A DNA stretch of 64,000 bases from Stomorhina lunata (lineage: Eukaryota; Arthropoda; Insecta; Diptera; Rhiniidae). Positions 52,004 to 60,779 of this stretch are shown here, piece after piece. The stretch lies in contig OW121742.1 of assembly GCA_933228675.1 (NCBI GenBank), forward strand, positions 128,441,983 through 128,505,982. Direction: 5' to 3'. The notes beneath the pieces were generated by a model. The model made no database searches and was not told the DNA's origin. It was given only the letters and a program-made list of their open reading frames with translations. The position numbers and the translations under genes are program-made. The first letter of the stretch is position 1, and every line of letters begins with the position of its first letter.

Positions 52004-52400
52004 ATTACTGAGTAATGCTAAATGGAATGGGTACCGTTTTTTAATTATGTTAAATAGAAGTTCTTTGTCAAAATCTCCTAATATTCTATTGTAAGGAAAT
52101 CAATTTAAAAATTTAAATTGGTACTAGGAATGTAACCACAATAACATAAGAAATAACGGAATATATTTATGTATAAATGGTGGGTATCTACATAGACAGG
52201 ATATTTTGGAACTTAGTCATATCACCACTTATTTATATAAAACATACACAGAAAAGAACACATGACACACAGACAGACAGACGGGCAAAAAGGAATGAAA
52301 GCAGGACCAAATACTGTATGTGTATCTTTATAACAACTATTAAGTACCCAGAAGTTATAGACGTTGAGGACTGTCTCCAAAACCAAACTAGAGATCTCAA
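52004..52400. other. AT-rich non-coding stretch
   Basis: Contains a short ACAG run (about 52262-52275). The 87-codon frame has no recognisable domain. Confidence 0.45.
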
Positions 52401-52447
52401 CATGCCAACATATCGAGCCCTTAGATTTAAAAAATCGTAAGCGACAT
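52401..52447 (+). repeat. Left arm of the inverted repeat flanking the BEL/Pao insertion (M6)
   Basis: CATGCCAACATATCGAGCCC, TTAGATTTAAAAAATCGTAA and GCGACAT pair in reverse with 60978-61026. Taking out the LTR element leaves arms about 430 bp apart, so the target was probably an older foldback or MITE-type element. Confidence 0.75.
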
Positions 52448-52616
52448 TCCGTTAAATATCTCTTAAACTATTAAAGATAGCGTAGTACAGTAAGTATATT
52501 TTTCTTTCTTAAGTAGTTTTCGAATGTGTACGGAAGTTATACGGACCAATAGGTTGTATATACAATGGTGGCTCAGTGTAGAGGCAACTGTGCTAAGAAT
52601 AGACATGTTTTTAAAA

Positions 52617-52621
52617 AGTGG
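52617..52621. repeat. 5-bp target site duplication, left
   Basis: AGTGG directly before the 5' LTR matches AGTGG at 60720-60724 directly after the 3' LTR. Five bases is usual for BEL/Pao integrases. Confidence 0.93.
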
Positions 52622-52976
52622 TGTTTAAGTCCATTTTTATAAATTATAGTTATTTGTTTCGTTACGTGTATTTACTCCTTAGGGCTTAAATGTACTACCC
52701 TCTTTTATCACCTTTGGGTGTTTTGATGGGAAGACTTAAGTTCTAACGAGTAATCTAACGGTGTTTTACTAGTTATAGTTGTCTTCAACTATTTTTTAAT
52801 TACTTGTTGAGTGACCGCCATTACCGCCACCTCGCAGCCGTATCACAAATATAAAAACCCTTTATATTTCACCATAATATATTAAAGGTAAATAAAACTT
52901 GAGATATTCATCTCTTTTTAATTAAACAAATTCTAATTGTGTTTTTCTTTTCGATTATTATTTTTCCACGCAAACA
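52622..52976 (+). repeat. 5' LTR
   Basis: TG..CA termini, 355 bp. Carries a TATA box TATAAAAA (52850-52857), AATAAA (52891-52896) and a downstream T/G-rich stretch (TTGTGTTTTTCTTTTC). TATA and AATAAA are only about 40 bp apart, so the R region is short. Differs from the 3' LTR at a G/C (GATGGGAAG versus GATGCGAAG) and a G/A (ACTTGAGAT versus ACTTAAGAT). Confidence 0.96.
52850..52896 (+). promoter_or_regulatory. LTR core promoter and polyadenylation signal
   Basis: TATAAAAA at 52850-52857 predicts a start near 52880; AATAAA follows at 52891. The 3' LTR has the same pair at 60593-60600 and 60634-60639, where the AATAAA would end the transcript. Confidence 0.7.
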
Positions 52977-52978
52977 TT

Positions 52979-53000
52979 TGGTCCTTTTCCTGAGCCGGAT
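52979..53000 (+). promoter_or_regulatory. Primer binding site, split match to tRNA-Tyr 3' end
   Basis: Two bases after the LTR, TGGTCCTT (52979-52986) and GAGCCGGAT (52992-53000) match the complement of an insect tRNA-Tyr 3' end (TGGTCCTT-C-GAGCCGGAT, recalled from knowledge). Five bases, TTCCT, stand where the tRNA complement has one C. Seventeen matches around a bulge are unlikely by chance. Either the family tolerates a bulged primer duplex or this copy is mutated. Confidence 0.7.
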
Positions 53001-53056
53001 ATAATTTTACTTGGAAGTTTTTTGTTGGATTTTAATCGTCTCTCTTTTTTTTCTTT

Positions 53057-53093
53057 TATATAAAAGATCTACAACAGCTTCGTTGGACATCAG
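53057..53093 (+). promoter_or_regulatory. Possible second core promoter in the leader
   Basis: TATATAAAAG (53057-53066) is followed by an initiator-like TCAG (53090-53093) about 35 bp downstream of the start of the TATA motif. It lies upstream of the candidate splice donor at 53143. AT richness makes chance matches likely. Confidence 0.3.
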
Positions 53094-53139
53094 CCTTTTA
53101 TTATTCTTTTCGACAATTTATTAAACTTTGAAGGAAAAA

Positions 53140-53148
53140 AAGGTGCGT
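53140..53148 (+). promoter_or_regulatory. Candidate splice donor in the leader
   Basis: AAG|GTGCGT matches the 5' splice consensus except at intron position 4. It lies before gag, so splicing from 53143 to 59046 would remove gag-pol and leave the ORF at 59051 as the first good start. Confidence 0.4.
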
Positions 53149-53859
53149 AGAAATAAAATTCAAGTGTGGAATTATTGATCGAAAGAAATTAAGATCAAAA
53201 GAAAATAAAAAATTTGTTTACATATTTATAACTATAAAAGAGAATAAAAGAATACATACATACATACATATGTTAATTTATCTATTGTGAATAACATTAC
53301 TTTGATTGATTGATCGCTTTGCCAATCCTTTTCGTTATTGTGATTGACGTTTGATATTACTGTTTGATAGTTTATCAAACCTTCAAATTTTTTTGACGTT
53401 TTTTGTTTTGTTTTCTTTTTTCGCGAGCGACATTTTTTTTAATTAATTTTTTAATTTAAAATAAAATAAATTTACTTTTAAAATAAAACCAAGAAATATA
53501 AATAGTTGGGAAAAAAAAATAGTGTTTTTAATTTATTTTATTAATCTGAGTCTAATAAGATTAACCAGTGGTGTGTGTTAGTGCCAAATATAAATAAATA
53601 AATATAACAAACTTGTTGTGTTTTCTCAGTGCTTCTTCTTAATTGCAAATAAGACACCCTACAGTCGGTCTGTTTGGCTATTGCTCTATTAATTTATTTT
53701 AATTAAAATAATTTTTTGATAAATTAATTTTTAAATTAATTTAAGTTTAGATATTGCAATTTTTAAAATAATTTGGAAAATTTCGAATTTTTAAATAATT
53801 TTTAATTAAATTTTTTTGAAATAATTTGAATTCAAATTCACGAGTAATTAAGAAGAAAA

Positions 53860-54346
53860 ATGGCCGATACTCCACTTGCTAAATTTATTAGAGTTTCCGA
53901 TGTTGTCGTCGCGTTTAATGCAAATTTTAACGATATTAAAGATGACGTCCAATCGGTAACGACTTTACGGACGCATAGGGATGAGTTAGTTAGTATGTGG
54001 GACAAAGTCAAGGAGTCGTATGAGAACTGCATCATTTTATGAAGAGTTCCAAATCGACTCGCGACGAAGTTGACGCTGCTATAGCGAAATATACCGCGAC
54101 TTTTAATGATTTTGCATCGTGTATTGGGGCAATAGAGGAAAAAATTAATTTGTTAACGCCCCAAGTTAAACCTATTGCGACACTTGCAGCTAATTCAGAT
54201 TTAGGTCATAATTTAATGCTGCCACCTTGCGACGTAGACACTTTCGAGGGCGGTTATCTGGAATGGCCTAAATTCCGTGAACTTTTCACGGCTTTATATA
54301 TTAAAAGCGCGCGTATTAGCAACGTCGAACTCTCAAGTCGGCATAT
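53860..54346 (+). pseudogene. gag: gag N-terminal region, disrupted
   Basis: Starts at ATG 53860 in a good context (AAAAATGGCC). The first frame (53860-54042) reads MADTPLAKFIRVSDVV and ends SYENCIIL then TGA. Coding sense continues one frame back from about 54024 (KSTRDEVDAAIAKYTATFND..YLEWPKFRELFTALY), a DUF1759-like Gag region. At about 54326-54335 sense jumps again to the frame used by pol, joining NVE-like and LKSAYENP-like ends. Related Gags have roughly 33 more residues here, so about 100 bp is probably missing. The first break looks like a one-base loss near a T run; it could be a sequencing error, but the second could not easily be. Confidence 0.8.
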
Positions 54347-54358
54347 GAGAACCCACGC

Positions 54359-57300
54359 ATGTTGGTTAACAGCCAACTTAAATTGCTCTTTAGCTTACCT
54401 ACGGTAGATAAAGAGACGGCTGCGGGCCTCAAGGCATTACAACGAGGTGTTAATAGTTGTCTTTCGGCACTATCAATATACAATGTTCCTACTACAGATT
54501 GGGATCCAATTCTCATTTTTATCTGTATTCAACGTTTGCCTACGGTGACGATCAATTTTTGGGAACAGAGCGTCAAGGACAAATCGGTCCTTTCGAAATG
54601 GAAAGATTTTGATGCTTTCTTAACAGAGCGGATCCACACCCTAGAATGTGTTAGTGATCTCGCCTCTGCTTCTTCCTCTTCTTCGAATAGAAGAGCTACT
54701 GAGCATAGAGTCAAAGCTCATGTAGTGAATTCATCGGACTCTCCGAAAGCATGCATCGCCTGTCGGGGCCAAGGTCATTACTTGAGACAATGCAGGCGTT
54801 TCAAAAGCCTTTCGGTAGCTGATCGGTTTTCGTTAGTTAAACGGTATCATTGTTGTATAAATTGCTTTTCTACAGAACATGAAGTGAAAAATTGTAGCAG
54901 TTCCTTCAATTGTTCTAACTGTAGAAAGAGGCATCATACTATGCTCCACCGAGACACTTCGTCGCCCGCGGGGGAGGGAAATAGTAATTCGGTCCCTAGC
55001 CCCTCTAGAAATAATAACTCGACACAAACTACTAATAATAATGCGGCCAACTCTATTCAGCCCTCAACTTCGAGAGGTTTTAGTTCGGGTGCCACTAGGA
55101 ATCATCAAGTTTTCTATGTATCGCAGAATAGTAAGGTGCTTTTAGGAACAGCGATGGTGAATATCGTCCACCAGGGTATGACGTACCCCGCTCGTGCTTT
55201 AATTGACCCAGCAGCTGAGACTTCATTTATTGCTGAATCTCTTCAGAATAGACTGAAGCTCACTACGCATTCGACGAATGTTAGAGTCTCTGGGATCAAT
55301 CAGGTCACCTCTGCGCAGTCTAGAAAACTTTGCCCCTTGAGAATTAGTTCTCCAATAAATCACTCTTTAGTTTTAGAAACGGTTGCTTTAGTCCTTCCAA
55401 ATATTTCGGGTAACTTACCATCATTTAATATCGGTTCTGAAGTACGTAGTAGTTTTTCAAGTTTAACCTTAGCCGACCCTCATTTCTATAGCTGTAGGCC
55501 TGTAGATCTTCTTTTAGGGGCTGATTTGTACCCTCAAATCATTACTGGCGAAATTCATCGGGATGTGCTAGGATCTCTTATCGGTCAAAGGACAATTTTT
55601 GGATGGATTATCACCGGACCCATTCGCGAACAACCAATTCAGGTATATTCCACAACCATTGAGTGTTCCCCGGAAGATACCCTTAATAAAAATATGCTTA
55701 GATTTTGGGAATTAGAGGAGTCCCCCAAAAGGAAAATTTTGAGTCCTTCGGACAAATTTTGCGAGGAAAATTACAGGTTAACGACAAGACGCGACGCGGA
55801 AGGTCGTTATGTAGTTACGCTACCCTTTAAGCCAGATTTTCCTACCAATATAAATATAGGGTCGTCTAGAAATAATGTTAGGGCCCAATATAATAGAATC
55901 GAGTCCTACCTTTCACGGAAGCCTGAAGTGAAAGAGTTATACCATAAAGTTCTTAGGGAATATTTGGACCTTCACCATATGAAGGCAATTCCATACAGTC
56001 CACAATCTGCTGTCTCATGCTATCTACCTCACCATCCGGTGATTAAGCCAGACAGCAAGACCACCAAATTAAGAGTTGTGTTTAATGCTTCAAACAAAAC
56101 TTCCAATGGTGTTAGTTTAAATGATTGCCTTTTTGTTGGTCCCACTTTGCAAGCAGATTTAGTACTGTTAATACTTCGTTGGCGTTTGTATCGCTATGTT
56201 TTCAACTGCGACATCACTCAAATGTATCGGCAAATTCGTCTTGACCCTGCTCATACTCAATATCAACGGATATTCTTTAGAGATTCTCCTACGGAGGCCG
56301 TTGAGGAGTTTGAGCTTCAAACCGTAACCTTTGGGGTTAATTGTGCTCCGTTTTTAGCTATACGGACTTTGTTACAATTAGCCAATGATTCAGAGACTGA
56401 GTATCCTATTGCGGCTTATATATTACGCAAGTGTATGTACGTTGACGACGTGCTTACGGGAGCTCATGATGTTTCATCCGCCTTACAGGCACGAGACGAA
56501 TTGCGTACGGTGATGTCGTCTGCTAAATTTGAGTTGAGAAAGTGGACCTCAAATGATATTCGTATTTTGGATGGCTTATCCCCTGAAATTTTAGTGGATT
56601 CAAAACTTTTGACCTTTGTTGAATCCAGTAATTCAAAAACATTAGGCATTCAGTGGAACGCTCAATTGGATTCCTTCTACTTTAGAGTAGAGTCAATTGA
56701 GAATAAGCCTAGACACACCAAAAGGGAAGTATTGTCTACAATAGCTAGATTGTATGATCCCGTTGGCTGGCTAGGTCCAGTCATAGTCACTGCAAAAATT
56801 ATTATGCAGCGTCTTTGGCAAGATCATATTGAGTGGGATGACTTCTTGCCAGAAACAACCGAAAATGTTTGGCAAAACTTTGCTTCGTCGTATATCGAAG
56901 CAAATAACATTCAGATCCCAAGATGGGTTCAGTATACTCGCGATTCATCAGTCGAACTTCATGCCTTCTCTGATGCCTCAGAGAAAGCATATGCGGGGGT
57001 GATTTATATCCGAATTTCAGATGCTAGTGGAGTTTATACTCATTTGCTGTCGTGCAAGACCAAAGTAGCACCCCTAAAATCAGTTTCGTTGCCTCGGCTC
57101 GAACTTTGTGGTGCTGTCTTAGCATCCGAATTATTGAAATCTGTCGTCAGCGAAATCGACATTAGCCTCGATAAAGTTTATTGCTGGACAGATTCTACCA
57201 TTGTGCTTTGTTGGCTCAGAAAACCTCCGCAAACCTGGACTACATTCGTTGCTAATCGGGTATGTCGGATTCAAGAGAACGTAGGGCAACACAATTGGTA

Positions 57301-59014
57301 TCATGTCAGGTCAGAGGACAACCCTGCAGACTTAGGTAGCCGCGGTGCTACGCCTTCTGAATTAAAGGATAGTTCTCTTTGGTGGCATGGTCCAACTTGG
57401 CTTAAAAAACCGAAATCCTCATGGAATGTCTCCGATTCATCTCTTGCGGAAACAGACCTTGAAGCAAAAGTGGTGAAAGCCCATGCGGCGTTTTTCACTG
57501 AATATGAGGAGGTTTTAGATAGATTTTCGTCTCTTGAACGCGCGCTTAGAGTCATCGCGTACATGGTGCGGTTTCTTCATCGGACTCACCCCTCTTACCG
57601 AAAAGAACATTCCTTCACAACGGTTGAGGTTTCCAGCGATGAGATTAAAAAAGTCAAGTCACGCTTGGCCATTTTAGCTCAAAAAGTTCTCTTCGCTGAG
57701 GAGTACCAATCCTTGCTATCGGGCGAATCGGTATCTAAAAAAAGTTCGTTAATAACTCTGAACCCCTTTCTGGATAATGAGCAAATCATGCGAGTAAACG
57801 GTAGACTAGCAAAATCACCTTCGTTGTCGTATTCGGAAAAACATCCGATCATCCTGCCTTATTCTTGTCGATTTAGCCGTCTGTTAGTTGATTCTGCCCA
57901 CAAATCTACTATTCATGGTGGAAACCATCTTATGTTACGAATTATTCGCAACGAATATTGGATTCCACGTTTGAAGAATTTGGTGCGTGCCACTTATAAT
58001 AGTTGCAAACGTTGCATAGTGTATCGCAAACGTACGTGCAATCAGATTATGGCAGCTTTGCCACCAGAAAGGACTACATTGGATAGGCCCTTTACAAATA
58101 CTGGAGTAGATTTTGCAGGGCCCTTTGATTTGAGGAATTTCACCGCTAGGTCTTGCAAAATAACCAAAGCCTATGTGTGCATTTTTGTTTGTTTTGCCAC
58201 TAAAGCGGTACATTTGGAAGCTACATCTGATTTGTCGACAGATGCCTTTCTGGCCGCTTTTCATAGGTTCATCGCTCGGCGAGGCTGCCCTGCTACAATG
58301 TTTTCGGACAACGGAACCAATTTCGTGGGAGCTTCGCGTGAGTTAGAAAATGAATTTAAAACTTTTTTAAAGGAATGCCAAGCTCGTTTGGTGTCAACCT
58401 TTAATATTCAAGGCCTCTCGTGGCGTTTTATACCAGCTGGCGCTCCTCACATGGGTGGTTTATGGGAGGCAGCTGTTAAAAGTTTTAAATCCCATTTTAA
58501 AAAAGAGTCTCATTCGGTTAAATATACATTTGAAGAGCTCTCAACAATTCTCGCCCGAATTGAAGCGTGTCTAAATTCAAGACCGCTATGTCCTATGTCC
58601 GACAATCCTGGCGAAGATCTAGCCCTGACACCAGGTCATTTTTTGATAGGGTCGCCTATCCTTACCCCCCCTGAACCGTCAATTTATGAGTCGCCGATTG
58701 GAATGGTCAATCGATATCGGAAAATGAAAGCTTTTACTCATGAATTCTGTCGACGATGGAAGGAAGAGTATTTAGCTAATTTACATAAACGCTATAAATG
58801 GAAATTTCCTGAACGTGACGTATCAGTTAGAGATATTGTTGTGATACGTAACGAGCAATTAATGCCAACGGCATGGAAATTAGGCGTTGTAGAAAAAATT
58901 TATCCCGGTACGGACGGTCATGTTCGCGTCGCCGATATTAAAACGGAAAATGGTATGGTAAAGCGACCAATCACTAAATTGGTTATTCTAACCAATGATA
59001 AAACAAGTTGTTAA
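54359..59014 (+). CDS. pol: Gag(NC)-Pol polyprotein, intact downstream frame (1551 aa from first Met)
   Basis: The frame is open from 54320; the Met at 54359 is internal, since gag and pol normally form one polyprotein. Residues counted from it: three zinc knuckles (132-145, 166-179, 185-197); a retropepsin-like domain (about 260-420) with D283 in LIDPAAETS and LLLGAD; reverse transcriptase (about 540-790) with D618 in NCDITQMY and YVDD at 694-697; RNase H with D872, E915, D945 and D991; integrase with an HHCC zinc site (H1186, H1190, C1216, C1219) and catalytic D1251, D1317 and E1370; and a DUF5641-like C-terminus (about 1450-1545). All catalytic residues of RT, RNase H and integrase are present with no stops or frameshifts. 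The protease has DPA instead of the classical D-T/S-G. The upstream gag in this copy is broken, so normal translation from 53860 cannot reach this frame. Confidence 0.95.
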   Translation: MLVNSQLKLLFSLPTVDKETAAGLKALQRGVNSCLSALSIYNVPTTDWDPILIFICIQRLPTVTINFWEQSVKDKSVLSKWKDFDAFLTERIHTLECVSDLASASSSSSNRRATEHRVKAHVVNSSDSPKACIACRGQGHYLRQCRRFKSLSVADRFSLVKRYHCCINCFSTEHEVKNCSSSFNCSNCRKRHHTMLHRDTSSPAGEGNSNSVPSPSRNNNSTQTTNNNAANSIQPSTSRGFSSGATRNHQVFYVSQNSKVLLGTAMVNIVHQGMTYPARALIDPAAETSFIAESLQNRLKLTTHSTNVRVSGINQVTSAQSRKLCPLRISSPINHSLVLETVALVLPNISGNLPSFNIGSEVRSSFSSLTLADPHFYSCRPVDLLLGADLYPQIITGEIHRDVLGSLIGQRTIFGWIITGPIREQPIQVYSTTIECSPEDTLNKNMLRFWELEESPKRKILSPSDKFCEENYRLTTRRDAEGRYVVTLPFKPDFPTNINIGSSRNNVRAQYNRIESYLSRKPEVKELYHKVLREYLDLHHMKAIPYSPQSAVSCYLPHHPVIKPDSKTTKLRVVFNASNKTSNGVSLNDCLFVGPTLQADLVLLILRWRLYRYVFNCDITQMYRQIRLDPAHTQYQRIFFRDSPTEAVEEFELQTVTFGVNCAPFLAIRTLLQLANDSETEYPIAAYILRKCMYVDDVLTGAHDVSSALQARDELRTVMSSAKFELRKWTSNDIRILDGLSPEILVDSKLLTFVESSNSKTLGIQWNAQLDSFYFRVESIENKPRHTKREVLSTIARLYDPVGWLGPVIVTAKIIMQRLWQDHIEWDDFLPETTENVWQNFASSYIEANNIQIPRWVQYTRDSSVELHAFSDASEKAYAGVIYIRISDASGVYTHLLSCKTKVAPLKSVSLPRLELCGAVLASELLKSVVSEIDISLDKVYCWTDSTIVLCWLRKPPQTWTTFVANRVCRIQENVGQHNWYHVRSEDNPADLGSRGATPSELKDSSLWWHGPTWLKKPKSSWNVSDSSLAETDLEAKVVKAHAAFFTEYEEVLDRFSSLERALRVIAYMVRFLHRTHPSYRKEHSFTTVEVSSDEIKKVKSRLAILAQKVLFAEEYQSLLSGESVSKKSSLITLNPFLDNEQIMRVNGRLAKSPSLSYSEKHPIILPYSCRFSRLLVDSAHKSTIHGGNHLMLRIIRNEYWIPRLKNLVRATYNSCKRCIVYRKRTCNQIMAALPPERTTLDRPFTNTGVDFAGPFDLRNFTARSCKITKAYVCIFVCFATKAVHLEATSDLSTDAFLAAFHRFIARRGCPATMFSDNGTNFVGASRELENEFKTFLKECQARLVSTFNIQGLSWRFIPAGAPHMGGLWEAAVKSFKSHFKKESHSVKYTFEELSTILARIEACLNSRPLCPMSDNPGEDLALTPGHFLIGSPILTPPEPSIYESPIGMVNRYRKMKAFTHEFCRRWKEEYLANLHKRYKWKFPERDVSVRDIVVIRNEQLMPTAWKLGVVEKIYPGTDGHVRVADIKTENGMVKRPITKLVILTNDKTSC

Positions 59015-59020
59015 GTAATG

Positions 59021-59050
59021 TTATAATTAACCTATTTCCTTCCTAGCACC
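59021..59050 (+). promoter_or_regulatory. Strong 3' splice-site-like signal before the third ORF
   Basis: A branch-point-like TATAATTAAC is followed by CTATTTCCTTCCTAG (AG at 59045-59046), and the ATG at 59051 follows four bases later in the context CACCATGG. The preceding frame has two TAA stops (59012, 59024), so readthrough from pol is unlikely. Placement matches the env acceptor of errantiviruses such as gypsy (by analogy). Confidence 0.55.
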
Positions 59051-60088
59051 ATGGCCGAAATGCAAAAGTTGGTTAATGACTCTATCTTGGAAAACGAAGA
59101 TGCTCTGATGCAAGTATCCAAGCTATTTGAGGAGTCTATCGACCGTGCTTTGGAGGATTATGAAGAAGCGATGGAGGTGTCAGGTCCACCTTCCACTCCA
59201 TCTGTGGACCCAATCCCTTCTATGGCCCCCGAACCAGTCTCAGAACTGCCAGCTACCTCCACTGCGCCCATCGGAAACTCGGGTTCGAATAACCTCCCCG
59301 TAGCAAGCCCTGGCAAGGTCAAAGAGTGCAGCCTCTGCAAAAAAACGCATGCGTTGCGTTATTGTTTTAAATTTTTAAAATTGTCCCATGCCGCTCGTTT
59401 ACGACACGTCGTAAGTTTCCGTCATTGCGCTCGTTGTCTTGGAACGGCCCATGTGACAAAAGACTGCCCAAGTCTTGCTAAATGCCGGAAGTGCCAAGGT
59501 GAGCATCACACGGTGTTACACTCTTCGCCACAAAAAACCTTACCGCAGACCAAAAGCCGTAATATAAAAAACCAAAAGTCTGCTTCGGGTCCGAGTTCGT
59601 CTTCGGTTAGACTTTCGGTACGCCATGCAATAAATTTTTCGCCGACCATGGTCGTGAAAATGCAGTTTGGTAACCAGTGTGTTGACGTTCGAGCTGTGCT
59701 GGACTTATGTTGCAGCCACAGCTACGTCAGTGAAGAGCTTATTCGGCACACTCGGTTACCAATTACGCGAGTGGACAACGAAGATTATTGTCGGTTGACC
59801 GTTCGGTCTATTTATGATCAACAACAAAGTTTAACGTTGTCTGCTAAGATTCTCAAAATGAACCGCATAAAAACGCCAGTGGAAGACGTACCGGAAGTTG
59901 TTCGCGATTCATTCGAGGGTTTTCCGCTAGCTGACCCGACATTTTACAGGTCCGCGCAAGTAGCATTAGTTTTGGGACCTGAGGTCAGCTCTCGCGTTTT
60001 GAAGGGGAAGATTTATTCGAGTCCGGGGATTCCGTTGGCGCAATACACGATATTTGGATGGGTAATATCGGGGACTTCGCCGATTTAA
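59051..60088 (+). CDS. Extra ORF: second Gag-NC plus retropepsin-like protein (345 aa)
   Basis: Lies between integrase and the 3' LTR, where some BEL/Pao and gypsy elements carry env. Residues 1-45 are acidic and probably helical; 46-90 are Pro/Ser-rich. Three zinc knuckles follow: C93-C96-H100-C105, C126-C129-H134-C139, and C145-C148-H152/H153-H157. Residues 200-340 resemble the protease region of pol: RAVLDLCCSHSYVSEEL with D218, LADPTFYR, VLGPEV and IFGWVISG, against RALIDPAAETSFIAESL, LADPHFYS, LLGADL and IFGWIITG in pol. The active site is DLC, not D-T/S-G. No signal peptide or membrane segment is evident, so it is not an Env. Divergence from the pol copy is large while the frame is intact, suggesting an old duplication or capture kept by selection. 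Function unknown: an accessory RNA-binding or decoy Gag-Pro is possible. Confidence 0.85.
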   Translation: MAEMQKLVNDSILENEDALMQVSKLFEESIDRALEDYEEAMEVSGPPSTPSVDPIPSMAPEPVSELPATSTAPIGNSGSNNLPVASPGKVKECSLCKKTHALRYCFKFLKLSHAARLRHVVSFRHCARCLGTAHVTKDCPSLAKCRKCQGEHHTVLHSSPQKTLPQTKSRNIKNQKSASGPSSSSVRLSVRHAINFSPTMVVKMQFGNQCVDVRAVLDLCCSHSYVSEELIRHTRLPITRVDNEDYCRLTVRSIYDQQQSLTLSAKILKMNRIKTPVEDVPEVVRDSFEGFPLADPTFYRSAQVALVLGPEVSSRVLKGKIYSSPGIPLAQYTIFGWVISGTSPI

Positions 60089-60364
60089 CTAATAATATTT
60101 TTATATAAATTCTCTTTTTTTTTCTAAAATACATATTTAAAATTCCTTATCTATATTAGATTGTTAAGATTATTTGAAATCAGTTTAGGGGTCTGTCAAA
60201 AACCCTGTTCATTCCCGCAAGGGTCAGTTAGTGGGCCTGTCAAAAACCACATCGTCGACGTCTTTATTTAAATCTGTTAAGTTTCATTTAAATAAAGCAA
60301 TTTATGTAAATATGTTTATATATATTATATTGCATACACTACGTTGTTGCAAGGTGGGCGGCAA
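60089..60364 (+). other. 3' non-coding region and polypurine tract
   Basis: Contains a 15-bp direct repeat, GGTCTGTCAAAAACC (60190-60204) and GGCCTGTCAAAAACC (60234-60248). Directly before the LTR is a purine-rich AAGGTGGGCGGCAA (60351-60364), the likely plus-strand primer, interrupted by T and C residues. Confidence 0.6.
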
Positions 60365-60719
60365 TGTTTAAGTCCATTTTTATAAATTATAGTTATTTGT
60401 TTCGTTACGTGTATTTACTCCTTAGGGCTTAAATGTACTACCCTCTTTTATCACCTTTGGGTGTTTTGATGCGAAGACTTAAGTTCTAACGAGTAATCTA
60501 ACGGTGTTTTACTAGTTATAGTTGTCTTCAACTATTTTTTAATTACTTGTTGAGTGACCGCCATTACCGCCACCTCGCAGCCGTATCACAAATATAAAAA
60601 CCCTTTATATTTCACCATAATATATTAAAGGTAAATAAAACTTAAGATATTCATCTCTTTTTAATTAAACAAATTCTAATTGTGTTTTTCTTTTCGATTA
60701 TTATTTTTCCACGCAAACA
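60365..60719 (+). repeat. 3' LTR
   Basis: 355 bp, same termini as the 5' LTR, with two substitutions and no indels. AATAAA at 60634-60639 with a following T/G-rich stretch would end transcription. Confidence 0.96.
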
Positions 60720-60724
60720 AGTGG
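60720..60724. repeat. 5-bp target site duplication, right
   Basis: AGTGG, identical to 52617-52621. Confidence 0.93.
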
Positions 60725-60746
60725 TATAAAACTCCAACTACCCATT

Positions 60747-60779
60747 GGCGGATTGCTGCATATTGCGCCACAATCCGCC
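60747..60779. repeat. GC-rich hairpin next to the insertion
   Basis: GGCGGATTG (60747-60755) and CAATCCGCC (60771-60779) form a perfect 9-bp stem with a 15-nt loop inside the presumed older target element. Confidence 0.7.

Larger units (their letters stand above)
52622..60719 (+). mobile_element. Complete BEL/Pao LTR retrotransposon (8,098 bp)
   Basis: LTRs of 355 bp begin TGTTTAAGTCC and end CACGCAAACA, flanked by AGTGG. Internal order: leader with primer site, gag (broken), zinc knuckles, retropepsin-like, RT, RNase H, zinc-binding integrase and C-terminal DUF5641-like region, then an extra Gag-Pro-like ORF. The order protease-RT-RNase H-integrase and the motifs NCDITQMY, YVDD, LPRLELCGA and GAPHMGGLWEAAVKS place it in BEL/Pao. 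The two LTRs differ at two positions, so it inserted recently on an evolutionary scale. Confidence 0.97.

Noticed and set aside
57301..58264. Minus-strand frames of 87 and 109 codons inside pol
   Set aside because: Shadows of the plus-strand polyprotein, which carries all the conserved motifs.
59015..59050. Stop-codon readthrough from pol into the third ORF, which is in the same frame
   Set aside because: Two TAA codons (59012 and 59024) separate them and a splice-acceptor-like signal is a better explanation.
59051..60088. env gene in the third ORF position
   Set aside because: No signal peptide, membrane segment or glycoprotein features; zinc knuckles and a protease-like region instead.
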